From contig JAATEU010000163.1 in the NCBI GenBank assembly GCA_015655565.1, positions 1-5,387 on the forward strand: a DNA stretch of 5,387 nt, given 5' to 3'. The stretch comes from Clostridiales bacterium. GTDB taxonomy: Bacteria > Bacillota > Clostridia > Lachnospirales > Lachnospiraceae. The notes under the pieces are model-generated. The model was not told the DNA's origin and made no database searches. It worked only from the letters and a program-made list of their open reading frames with translations. This document shows, in pieces, positions 1 through 5,302 of this stretch; the first letter of the stretch is position 1, and every line of letters begins with the position of its first letter. A program made the position numbers and the translations under genes.

Positions 1-1725
1 ATATCCATCCGCACAGGAACTGAGTTTTGCAATAATTTCACAGGCAATTTCAGCACCTGTCCATTCCGCTTCTTCCTTGGTCATATCCGGTGTAAAACGT
101 TTTACTACCCAATCCGGTACATAAATACCTGAAATTTCATTTTTAATGAAACATGCATTCCGGTAACTTACTAAAGGCATGATGCCGCATAAAATCTTAG
201 TATTTATTTTACTCTTAATATGCTTTATCCGTTCCACATCCTCATCGGTAAAAATAGGCTGGGTCAAGAAGTATTTCGCACCTGCTTTCATTTTCTTTTC
301 CATTCTCTCAATTACTTTGTCAATGGGTCCCCTGGCATAATTTAAAGCACCTCCATAATAGATGGGTTCCTCGCCAAAATGTTCCCGGTTCATCTCCAGA
401 ACATAATTCATCAGCTGGATGGAATTATAGTCAAATACTCCTGTTGTGGATTGCCGGTTTTCACTTGGTATGGGATCTCCGGTTACAATTAAAAAGTTAC
501 GGATTCCATTGGCATAGGCACCAAGCAAACCGGAACGCATGGCAATCATATTCTTATCCCTGCAGCATACGTGAGGCATAACGGACATACCGGTATCCCT
601 CATAAGCTTAATACTCATTAAGATGGAATCGACCCGGCTTCTCCCCATAGGGGAATCTGCCATGGTAATAATATCAACCCCGGAAGCTTTCAATTTATGG
701 GCACAGGCAATGATATCATCGTCTTTTGCATCAAAAGGAGGGTCTAATTCTACCGCTATGACCTTTTTTCCGGCTGCAAATAATTCATAAAAATCATTGG
801 GACGGAGTTCTTTTTGCCCGACATGTTCTGAGGAAGGATTAACCCGGATTCCCCGTTCCTTATCATATAAGTTAATTTTGGATCTGATATTTTTAATATA
901 ACCGGGTGTTGTTCCACAGCAGCCGCCAATCATATCCACACCCAGTTCTACGATACGCTGCATGTTCTCTTCAAAATAACCTTCGTTATCTATAAAAATC
1001 ATACGGTTTCTGAATTGCTCCGGATATCCGGCATTGGGTAAAGCGGCAATATATTTATTTTTCGGAAAAGTAAGTTTTTTCAGAACATGATACATATGAC
1101 CGGATCCGATTCCGCAATTAAAGCCTCCTGCGTCAATGCCCTCCGTTCCGGAAATTATTTCCAGCAGAGCCTTCCCGCTGATCCCTTTACTGGTATAACC
1201 ATTCTTATTTAAACAGAAATTCGTAATTATAAATACTTCCGGAGCTTTTGCTTTGATGAAAGGTACCAGTTCCCTGATATATTTATAATCAGAAAAGGTT
1301 TCAAATAAGATGATCTCCGGATTCTGCTTTAAAAAAGTATCACAAATCAATTGATATTCTTCCAGGATATCCTCATCCGTCCTGCCTCCATTTTCAGGAA
1401 TCGGTCCGATATCACAGGCTATATATACCTCCCGCTCAGATTCCTCCACTGCCTGTTTCGCAAGCTTATAGGAGACGTTGATTAAATCAATTTGTTCCTC
1501 AGAGGTTATATTCAGCACCTGCTGGTTGGCAGCAAAGGAGTTGGTACGAATCAGTCCGGCACCGGCCTTAATATAGCTTCGGTGAATTTGTAATATCTTA
1601 TCCGGCTCCGTGAGATTTGCATATTCCGATACCGCATTTTCATTATTTTCCATTCTGGAGTAATACGTACCCATAGCACCGTCCGTTATTAGTTTATGTT
1701 GTTTTAAGTAGTCCTGTATTTTCAT
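1..1725 (-). CDS. Bifunctional homocysteine S-methyltransferase / 5,10-methylenetetrahydrofolate reductase, 3' end off the window
   Basis: The frame is open from the ATG at 1725 to base 1 (575 codons, no stop), so the C-terminus lies outside the window. Residues 1-290 form a homocysteine S-methyltransferase domain: DGAMGT near 15-20, TNSFAAN at 61-67, DIGPI at 105-109, and three zinc ligands, Cys204 (GGFNCGIG) and Cys269-Cys270 (GGCCGTTP). Residues 310-575 form a MetF-like TIM barrel: AVELDPP with Glu326 (counterpart of E. coli MetF Glu28), ADSPMGRSR at 356-364, PHVCCRD at 384-390, TGDPIP with Asp417, and LTQPIF with Gln489. The domain order matches the YitJ-type fusion of Bacillus and clostridia, usually about 600 residues, so some 25-40 residues are missing. 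The enzyme is cytoplasmic: it reduces methylene-THF and methylates homocysteine to methionine. The start is fixed by AAGGAG six bases upstream. There is no vitamin B12-binding domain in the visible part. Family assignment is very secure. Confidence 0.96.
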   Translation of the reverse strand, partial: MKIQDYLKQHKLITDGAMGTYYSRMENNENAVSEYANLTEPDKILQIHRSYIKAGAGLIRTNSFAANQQVLNITSEEQIDLINVSYKLAKQAVEESEREVYIACDIGPIPENGGRTDEDILEEYQLICDTFLKQNPEIILFETFSDYKYIRELVPFIKAKAPEVFIITNFCLNKNGYTSKGISGKALLEIISGTEGIDAGGFNCGIGSGHMYHVLKKLTFPKNKYIAALPNAGYPEQFRNRMIFIDNEGYFEENMQRIVELGVDMIGGCCGTTPGYIKNIRSKINLYDKERGIRVNPSSEHVGQKELRPNDFYELFAAGKKVIAVELDPPFDAKDDDIIACAHKLKASGVDIITMADSPMGRSRVDSILMSIKLMRDTGMSVMPHVCCRDKNMIAMRSGLLGAYANGIRNFLIVTGDPIPSENRQSTTGVFDYNSIQLMNYVLEMNREHFGEEPIYYGGALNYARGPIDKVIERMEKKMKAGAKYFLTQPIFTDEDVERIKHIKSKINTKILCGIMPLVSYRNACFIKNEISGIYVPDWVVKRFTPDMTKEEAEWTGAEIACEIIAKLSSCADGY

Positions 1726-1800
1726 GGTTTTCTCCTTATGTTTTACTTGCTGCGGCTTATGACTTCTCTCTATTCTATGACAGGTAAAACTTTATTTTAT

Positions 1801-1829
1801 ATCATAGCAAAAAATAATATAAATTAAAA
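1801..1829 (-). promoter_or_regulatory. Probable extended -10 promoter of the methyltransferase/reductase gene
   Basis: On the minus strand, TATGAT (1806-1801) is preceded by TGC, giving an extended -10 element. Seventeen bases further upstream lies a weak -35, TTTTAA (1829-1824), in an AT-rich tract. Transcription would start near 1795, giving a leader of about 70 nt that ends in the ribosome binding site AAGGAG (1737-1732). A 7-bp inverted repeat (1740-1746 with 1784-1790) could fold the leader next to that site. The leader is too short for, and shows no motif of, a SAM or T-box element. The weak -35 keeps confidence moderate. Confidence 0.5.
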
Positions 1830-1880
1830 GAGAAAATATAAAAACACAGTACAAAATCTTCCTTCCCGGGTTTGTCCTGT

Positions 1881-1933
1881 AAAAAACAGGAGACTGCTGC
1901 AAGTTCAATAACCTTAAACTTGCAACAGCCCCC
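1881..1933 (-). terminator. Intrinsic terminator after the GH35 gene
   Basis: In the minus-strand RNA the arm encoded at 1932-1917 pairs with the arm encoded at 1905-1890 over about 16 bp, using only Watson-Crick and G-U pairs, around an 11-nt loop (1916-1906). After a short CUG comes a run of six U (1886-1881). In the plus-strand RNA the same positions give A-C mismatches and no U tract, so the structure is specific for minus-strand transcripts. It lies about 70 bp after the GH35 stop and separates that gene from the methionine gene. A smaller hairpin, TCCTGT/ACAGGA (1875-1880 with 1886-1891), overlaps its foot and U tract. Confidence 0.85.
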
Positions 1934-1941
1934 TGCAGTTC

Positions 1942-1989
1942 ATGAAAACCTTAGCCGTTTATAACAGCTCCTTCTTATTTGGTTTTCAT
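1942..1989. repeat. 9-bp inverted repeat in the GH35 3' untranslated region
   Basis: ATGAAAACC (1942-1950) is repeated inverted as GGTTTTCAT (1981-1989), separated by 30 bases. It lies between the GH35 stop codon and the terminator, and could form a long-looped stem at the 3' end of the transcript. Chance is a real alternative for arms of this length in AT-rich DNA. Confidence 0.3.
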
Positions 1990-2001
1990 TGCCACGTTAT
2001 T

Positions 2002-4095
2002 TTATTTATTAATTATTGTAACATTTTCTACCTCTGTCCTTATTCCAGACAAATCACAAGCCTGCCCCTGCTTCATTTCCGGCCATTCTTCCAGGAAAAC
2101 AGAGGAATTTTCTTTTAACGGATATATTTCAAGCCGCAATTGTTTCGGGAAGGCGAACCGTTTTAAACCAATCTCCCACGTTTTTCCGTAATAAAAATGA
2201 TCTGCTATACAGTTTTCACCCATGTATAACCTTGCACTATCACCTTGATAAGATACCAACAGGTAACAATCTTCTATTGGTTCATCCGGATATTCTAAAT
2301 AGATATCATAAATTTTCTTTTCACTGGTTTCGGTGAAACATTCATAGCGGACTTTTACCTCGCCAGGTTGTAAATTCTTTTCATAAACGGTGAAGTCCCC
2401 TTCCTTTCTGCAGTATAAAAATCCATCTAAACCATTGGGGAACTCCGGATAGGCTTTAATTTCAACAAGTGTCCTTCCAATTATTTCAATACCTTTATCG
2501 GTCTGCATTACGGCCGAACTGCTGATAATCAGGTAATCCTTTTCCAGGACTGTCTTCCAGGCATTTTTAGCATCTTCCCTGCTTATGGTAATGATATGGG
2601 TTTCTCCCGGATTCCCTGCAATTTCATACCGGGGATTGCCTTCACTGTAAAATACATAGGTCTTAATCCGGTTATTCAGTATACACAAAGGTGTTGCCAA
2701 TGCTGTTTTTAAAACTGCACTCCCAATCTGCATATTAAAGGGGAAGAAGAAATAATCCTTATCCCTAATATCAATTGCCGGAAAAAGAATGGTTTCCTGT
2801 GGTAAATCAATCTTTAACCTTACAGCTTTATGCTCCTTCATAGGGTATCTTCTTTGATAATTATTTACATATACATAACCGCTTTTGCCATTGTGGCGGA
2901 CAGAAGTCCTAAGCTGTGTAAGGTTATCCGGATATAAGGGATTACTATCCGGTATATAGGCAGGCATTTCACATAAAGCGCTGCCAAAATCCCTTATAAA
3001 CATAGCAAGCAGTTTGATTTCTTTCAAGGTTTCCGTAACCTGTCCGTACTCCCCGATTGGTGCCCTGAAGTCATAGGATAACTCCGGCATATCATTGGGA
3101 TATCCGGTGGCCCTTGTCTCCTGCAGGGTGGTTAATTTACCCTTCGGATTGGTTCCTCCGTGGTACATATAATAGCCCAGCAGATTAACACCGCTTCCCA
3201 TCTTTACTAAGGACATGGCACCTATATCCTCTGCATAGGCCACCGGCCGCCTGTGACGGGTTACCTGCAGACCCCCTCCCAGTTCAGCCGTCAGATAAGG
3301 GAATTGATCCAGGTCAAACGTAATCCCTGTACCAAAACCGTAATCACTCCCTATATTGTGGTCATTCCTCTCATAGGTAAAAATGTAATTGCCGCTCGGT
3401 TCTATTTCCGTCAGTCTCTGGTCCCAGGGCGCTTCACAATAACCACCCATTACCGGAAGCAATCCGCCGGTAACTGCCCCTCCCCATCCGGTAGCCGTAT
3501 AAACCGGTACCTCAAACCCAATCTCCTTTGCCATTTCATAAAGAATACGCATATGCCTTTCGCCGGCTTCTCCCGTAAGGCCGCCGCAATGTCCATATTC
3601 ATTTTCAATCTGGATTCCCATGATTGGTCCGCCATCTTTTAGCATCAGCCCGCTTACCTGTTCATAAATTTTAGAATAAAATTTTTTTACTGCATCAAAA
3701 TAATCCGGAGCATTGGTTCTTGGTTCAAACGGTTTTTTAAGAAGCCAATCAGGAAAACCGCCGTTTCTTACTTCCCCGTGGCTCCAGGGCCCAATGCGGA
3801 GCATCATATACAAGCCGCAATCTTTACAGGTTAATACAAAGGTTCTTAAATCTTTATTCTCTGTAAAATCATAATTACCTTCTATTTCTTCATGATGAAT
3901 CCATATGGTATAAGCGGAAACAACATCCACACCGCCGGCTTTCATTTTATACAAGGACTCTTTCCAATACTTCTTGGGATATCTTGAATAATGTATTTCT
4001 CCCATAACCGGAAACCATGGCTTATTATCCTTTGTTAAAAATTCTGAGTTATAATTAAATTCCGTCATCCTCCTATTAGTCACCGTACCACCCAT
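2002..4095 (-). CDS. GH35 family beta-galactosidase
   Basis: This is an intact 697-residue protein without a signal peptide, so probably cytoplasmic, hydrolysing terminal beta-galactosides. The N-terminal TIM barrel (about 15-365) has MGEIHYSRYP at 31-40, MKAGGVDVVSAYTIWIHHEE at 51-70 and RIGPWSHGEVRNGG at 100-113. The GH35 signature GGPIMGIQIENEY (155-167) contains the expected acid/base Glu166. TAELGGG at 269-275 offers Glu271 as likely nucleophile, and YHGGTN is at 311-316. C-terminal beta domains follow, including YVNNYQRRYP near 409-418 and a TALATPLC stretch near 464-471. The start at 4095 has AGGAG with a 9-base gap. An internal AGGAGG directly abuts the Met10 codon and cannot serve it. 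The gene begins 29 bp after the stop of a wrecked sugar permease and was evidently the last gene of that transporter operon. The natural substrate and linkage cannot be told from the sequence. Confidence 0.95.
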   Translation of the reverse strand: MGGTVTNRRMTEFNYNSEFLTKDNKPWFPVMGEIHYSRYPKKYWKESLYKMKAGGVDVVSAYTIWIHHEEIEGNYDFTENKDLRTFVLTCKDCGLYMMLRIGPWSHGEVRNGGFPDWLLKKPFEPRTNAPDYFDAVKKFYSKIYEQVSGLMLKDGGPIMGIQIENEYGHCGGLTGEAGERHMRILYEMAKEIGFEVPVYTATGWGGAVTGGLLPVMGGYCEAPWDQRLTEIEPSGNYIFTYERNDHNIGSDYGFGTGITFDLDQFPYLTAELGGGLQVTRHRRPVAYAEDIGAMSLVKMGSGVNLLGYYMYHGGTNPKGKLTTLQETRATGYPNDMPELSYDFRAPIGEYGQVTETLKEIKLLAMFIRDFGSALCEMPAYIPDSNPLYPDNLTQLRTSVRHNGKSGYVYVNNYQRRYPMKEHKAVRLKIDLPQETILFPAIDIRDKDYFFFPFNMQIGSAVLKTALATPLCILNNRIKTYVFYSEGNPRYEIAGNPGETHIITISREDAKNAWKTVLEKDYLIISSSAVMQTDKGIEIIGRTLVEIKAYPEFPNGLDGFLYCRKEGDFTVYEKNLQPGEVKVRYECFTETSEKKIYDIYLEYPDEPIEDCYLLVSYQGDSARLYMGENCIADHFYYGKTWEIGLKRFAFPKQLRLEIYPLKENSSVFLEEWPEMKQGQACDLSGIRTEVENVTIINK

Positions 4096-4124
4096 AGAAT
4101 GATTCTCCTTTCTTCATTTGCATA

Positions 4125-4387
4125 TTATTTTACTGCACTGGTAATACTTTCCGCAAAGCTCTTTTGCAGAAGGAAGAAAACAATTATGGCAGGAATGGAA
4201 CATGCAAGTACAACTGACATTACCATTCCATAATCAATTACATGCCCGGCAAGCAGATCTGCAGCCATCAGGGCATAATCGCTTTATCATAGTTGCTTTA
4301 TCATTGGACAGCATGATTACCTTGGAGAAATGCTCTTACACTCTGACGGAACAGCATAATCAAAAACGGCGTGGAAATAGAAGAAGA
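4125..4387 (-). pseudogene. Remnant of a sugar ABC-transporter inner-membrane permease (MalG/AraQ type, CUT1)
   Basis: Three pieces of one permease lie in three frames. Piece 1, 4387-4325, reads SSSISTPFLIMLFRQSVRAFL, resembling the region just before the EAA loop. Piece 2, 4323 to about 4291, reads KVIMLSNDKA, like the WPKVIM segment of AraQ-type permeases. Piece 3, about 4283-4125, ends in the typical tail: LLAGHVIDYGMVMS, a hydrophobic helix, then FFLLQKSFAESITSAVK and TAA. The EAA loop that contacts the ATPase is missing between pieces 1 and 2; I estimate 50-60 codons lost. Between pieces 2 and 3, a 10-bp direct repeat (4281-4290, 4295-4304) and one apparently lost C break the frame. Removing 14 nt and restoring the C rebuilds a segment of the length I expect for this family. 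The first transmembrane helices are also gone. The product cannot function. The 29-bp gap to GH35 marks an old operon. Confidence 0.85.
4281..4304. repeat. 10-bp direct repeat inside the permease remnant
   Basis: GCTTTATCAT occurs at 4281-4290 and again at 4295-4304, separated by AGTT. It sits exactly where the permease reading frame breaks, and looks like an imperfect 14-bp duplication acquired during decay. Confidence 0.7.
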
Positions 4388-4492
4388 GTATTCGCTGTCT
4401 CTTCCTCTTTTGTGGAGTTGTCATTATTGACTGTTTCCCTGTCCGCATCCGCGTTTCTGCCTGAACCGCAGGCAGTTAATGCTGTGCCCCAT
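4388..4492 (-). pseudogene. Remnant of the sugar ABC-transporter solute-binding lipoprotein (start, lipobox and linker only)
   Basis: On the minus strand, AAGGA (4503-4499) precedes ATG (4492) by six bases, an excellent translation start. A few bases on, in another frame, comes GTALTACGSG, a classic lipobox with the lipidated Cys codon at 4470-4468. An acidic, Asn/Thr-rich linker follows (NADADRETVNNDN, then STKEEETANT), as in exported sugar-binding lipoproteins of Firmicutes. Between ATG and lipobox the charged and hydrophobic signal-peptide codons are missing. After the linker the sequence passes directly into permease sequence near 4387. An alternative open frame from 4533 to a TGA at 4360 (57 codons) covers the same lipobox but lacks a hydrophobic signal core, so I do not call it a gene. 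The mature binding domain, about 400 residues in the family, is absent. Identity as binding protein is inferred from lipobox, linker and operon position. Confidence 0.75.
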
Positions 4493-4554
4493 GGTATATC
4501 CTTCAAAGCCAATGTTTTGTCCTTATTTTCCATTGAATGCTTTCTTTTCTTTGT

Positions 4555-4566
4555 GCAATCGGTTGC
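4555..4566. promoter_or_regulatory. LacI-family-type operator copy 1, at the transcription start
   Basis: GCAATCGGTTGC matches the perfect palindrome at 4685-4698 in 11 of 12 core positions. It lies immediately downstream of the -10 box and covers the predicted transcription start near 4564, a typical repressor position. The GCAA...TTGC symmetry around a central CG is typical of LacI/GalR-family operators; the regulator gene is not in the window. Confidence 0.6.
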
Positions 4567-4570
4567 TCCT

Positions 4571-4599
4571 ATGATATCATCTGCTTTTTATATTGTCAA
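4571..4599 (-). promoter_or_regulatory. Sigma-A promoter of the former ABC transporter - GH35 operon
   Basis: On the minus strand, TTGACA (4599-4594, perfect -35) is followed after 17 bases by TATCAT (4576-4571), preceded by TGA to give an extended -10. Transcription would start near 4564. The promoter points into the binding-protein remnant and the GH35 gene. No better promoter is visible between it and the GH35 start, so it probably still drives GH35 through a leader of roughly 470 nt. Confidence 0.8.
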
Positions 4600-4644
4600 C
4601 GTATATTTTTATCCCATGATTTGAGTAATTTTTGTGATATTTAT

Positions 4645-4669
4645 AGCAGATTTATGCATCAGCAGATTT
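4645..4669. repeat. Two 9-bp direct repeats upstream of the operon promoter
   Basis: AGCAGATTT occurs at 4645-4653 and 4661-4669, a 16-bp period, some 45-75 bp upstream of the -35 box of the minus-strand operon promoter. Direct repeats in such a position can be activator sites, but a chance match in AT-rich DNA is equally possible. Confidence 0.3.
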
Positions 4670-4684
4670 TTATTCCATTATTAG

Positions 4685-4698
4685 CGCAATCGATTGCG
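4685..4698. promoter_or_regulatory. LacI-family-type operator copy 2, perfect 14-bp palindrome
   Basis: CGCAATCGATTGCG is a perfect palindrome centred on CG, in intergenic DNA. It shares its core with the imperfect copy at 4555-4566, and the two centres are 131 bp apart. It does not fit the CcpA cre consensus at several fixed positions, so a locus-specific LacI/GalR-family regulator is more likely. It may act as an auxiliary upstream operator. Confidence 0.65.
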
Positions 4699-4720
4699 AT
4701 TAAGATAAATTCTAAAGTAA

Positions 4721-4749
4721 AACAACATTTATTAAAGGCAAATGTTGTT
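4721..4749 (-). terminator. Hairpin after the DUF2500 remnant, probable weak terminator
   Basis: AACAACATTT (4721-4730) and AAATGTTGTT (4740-4749) form a perfect 10-bp stem with a 9-base loop. In the minus-strand RNA the stem ends in GUUGUU followed by UUACUUUAG, a modest U-rich tail. It lies about 43 bp past the DUF2500 stop. The plus-strand RNA would have no U tract. The stem is AT-rich, so termination strength is doubtful. Confidence 0.5.
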
Positions 4750-4791
4750 GTAAAATACTCTTCTCGTTATTCAGTTTGCAGCAAATCAAGA

Positions 4792-5069
4792 TTATATTCT
4801 CACAAACCCCAAATATCTCGTACCTTGAAAGGTCAGCTTTCCCTTATCTCCTTCTGCCAGCATGCCGTATTCACTCCCTGATACTTCCAGTTCCATGCGG
4901 TCTTTGCTTTCCACTTCAAAAGTAACATAATACCAGGTCGAAGAACTATAATGCTCCATGGAGTTATCTGTTCCGTTATGATGGTAACGGGAAACATCTG
5001 TCCTTTTTGCCACAACAAAGCTTCCACTGTGAGAACCGGAGAATGATTATTCTTATGATTCTGTTTCAT
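4792..5069 (-). pseudogene. Frameshifted, N-terminally truncated DUF2500 family protein
   Basis: The C-terminal frame (about 5016-4792) reads VVAKRTDVSRYHHNG, then STWYYVTFEVESKDRMELEV, SGSEYGMLAEGDKGKLTF and QGTRYLGF before TAA, which I recognise as DUF2500. The family's upstream segment, KNNHSPVLTVEA, is present in a different frame just before it (to about 5020), so one base was lost around 5014-5022. Upstream of about 5069 (ATG of MKQNHKNN) no hydrophobic helix can be read, although DUF2500 proteins normally begin with a membrane segment. The function of DUF2500 is unknown; members are small membrane-anchored Firmicutes proteins. A GTG at 5013 could in principle open the C-terminal frame, but no ribosome binding site precedes it. 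It faces the same way as the transporter remnant and ends about 90 bp from operator copy 2. Confidence 0.85.
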
Positions 5070-5157
5070 CCTTTGGGTAAATGGGCAGGGTGCATAAGGA
5101 AACAAACCTTAAACATCAATGATAATAGGACAGACAACCAATACAGGGAAATGTATC

Positions 5158-5203
5158 TAAAGAACAGTTACTTCGCTCATCAGAAGAAACTGTTCTTTAT
5201 TTT
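5158..5203 (+). terminator. Terminator-like hairpin upstream of the tetR-family promoter
   Basis: TAAAGAACAGTT (5158-5169) pairs perfectly with AACTGTTCTTTA (5188-5199). After an A-A mismatch, CTTC/GAAG (5171-5174 with 5183-5186) extends the stem, leaving an 8-base loop. On the plus strand TTTT follows (5200-5203); the minus strand has no U tract. No plus-strand gene is visible upstream, so it may be the relic of a lost gene or an insulator for the promoter that starts 19 bp later. Confidence 0.5.
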
Positions 5204-5221
5204 AAATGTGTGAAGACTGAA

Positions 5222-5250
5222 TTGACAAAGCGACACTCGTGTCGTATAAT
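5222..5250 (+). promoter_or_regulatory. Perfect-consensus sigma-A promoter of the TetR-family gene
   Basis: TTGACA (5222-5227) and TATAAT (5245-5250), separated by exactly 17 bp, match the vegetative consensus in all twelve positions. Predicted start near 5257, leaving a leader of about 46 nt. Such a strong promoter in front of a regulator implies tight repression, which the two embedded operators would supply. Confidence 0.9.
5231..5244. promoter_or_regulatory. TetR-type operator copy 1, in the -35/-10 spacer
   Basis: CGACACTCGTGTCG has 6-bp inverted arms (CGACAC/GTGTCG) around a 2-bp centre and fills most of the spacer between -35 and -10. Binding there would exclude RNA polymerase. It shares 12 of 14 bases with copy 2, whose centre is 28 bp downstream. 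Confidence 0.75.
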
Positions 5251-5258
5251 TTAAAAAG

Positions 5259-5272
5259 AGACACACGTGTCG
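5259..5272. promoter_or_regulatory. TetR-type operator copy 2, just after the transcription start
   Basis: AGACACACGTGTCG has 5-bp arms GACAC/GTGTC around a 2-bp centre, repeating copy 1 with 12 of 14 identities. It lies just downstream of the predicted start, a roadblock position. The pair, next to a TetR-family gene, suggests autorepression. Confidence 0.75.
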
Positions 5273-5302
5273 CTATTTGCATTGTGAGAAAGGAGATAAA
5301 TT

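Noticed and set aside
92..105. Perfect 14-bp palindrome GTAAAACGTTTTAC
   Set aside because: It lies deep inside the reductase coding region, spells ordinary codons (VKR) and lacks the TG...CA ends of a CcpA cre site. Chance symmetry is the simplest reading.
3253..3642. Open frame of 129 codons on the plus strand
   Set aside because: It is antisense to the GH35 catalytic domain, has no family resemblance and no convincing ribosome binding site.
4066..4080. AGGAGG followed by ATG as an alternative GH35 start
   Set aside because: The motif touches the ATG with no spacer, so it cannot work. The upstream ATG at 4095 has AGGAG at a usable 9-base distance.
4360..4533. 57-codon minus-strand frame containing the lipobox as an intact small lipoprotein
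   Set aside because: Its first 17 residues are polar and give no signal peptide, it lacks a ribosome binding site, and its end is permease sequence out of frame. It is better read as deletion debris.
4202..4624. Open frame of 140 codons on the plus strand, apparently a small hypothetical protein
   Set aside because: The opposite strand carries clear permease and lipoprotein remnants plus the operon promoter; the plus frame is their shadow.
4685..4698. CcpA cre site at the perfect palindrome
   Set aside because: The outer positions are CG...CG instead of TG...CA and the W positions are C or G. A locus-specific LacI-type operator fits better.
4537..4881. Open frame of 114 codons on the plus strand
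   Set aside because: It runs through the promoter, both operators and the hairpin and into the antisense of the DUF2500 remnant, with no start signal. It is not a gene.
5007..5213. Open frame of 68 codons on the plus strand
   Set aside because: It overlaps the antisense of the DUF2500 remnant and the hairpin at 5158-5199, with no ribosome binding site or recognisable product.
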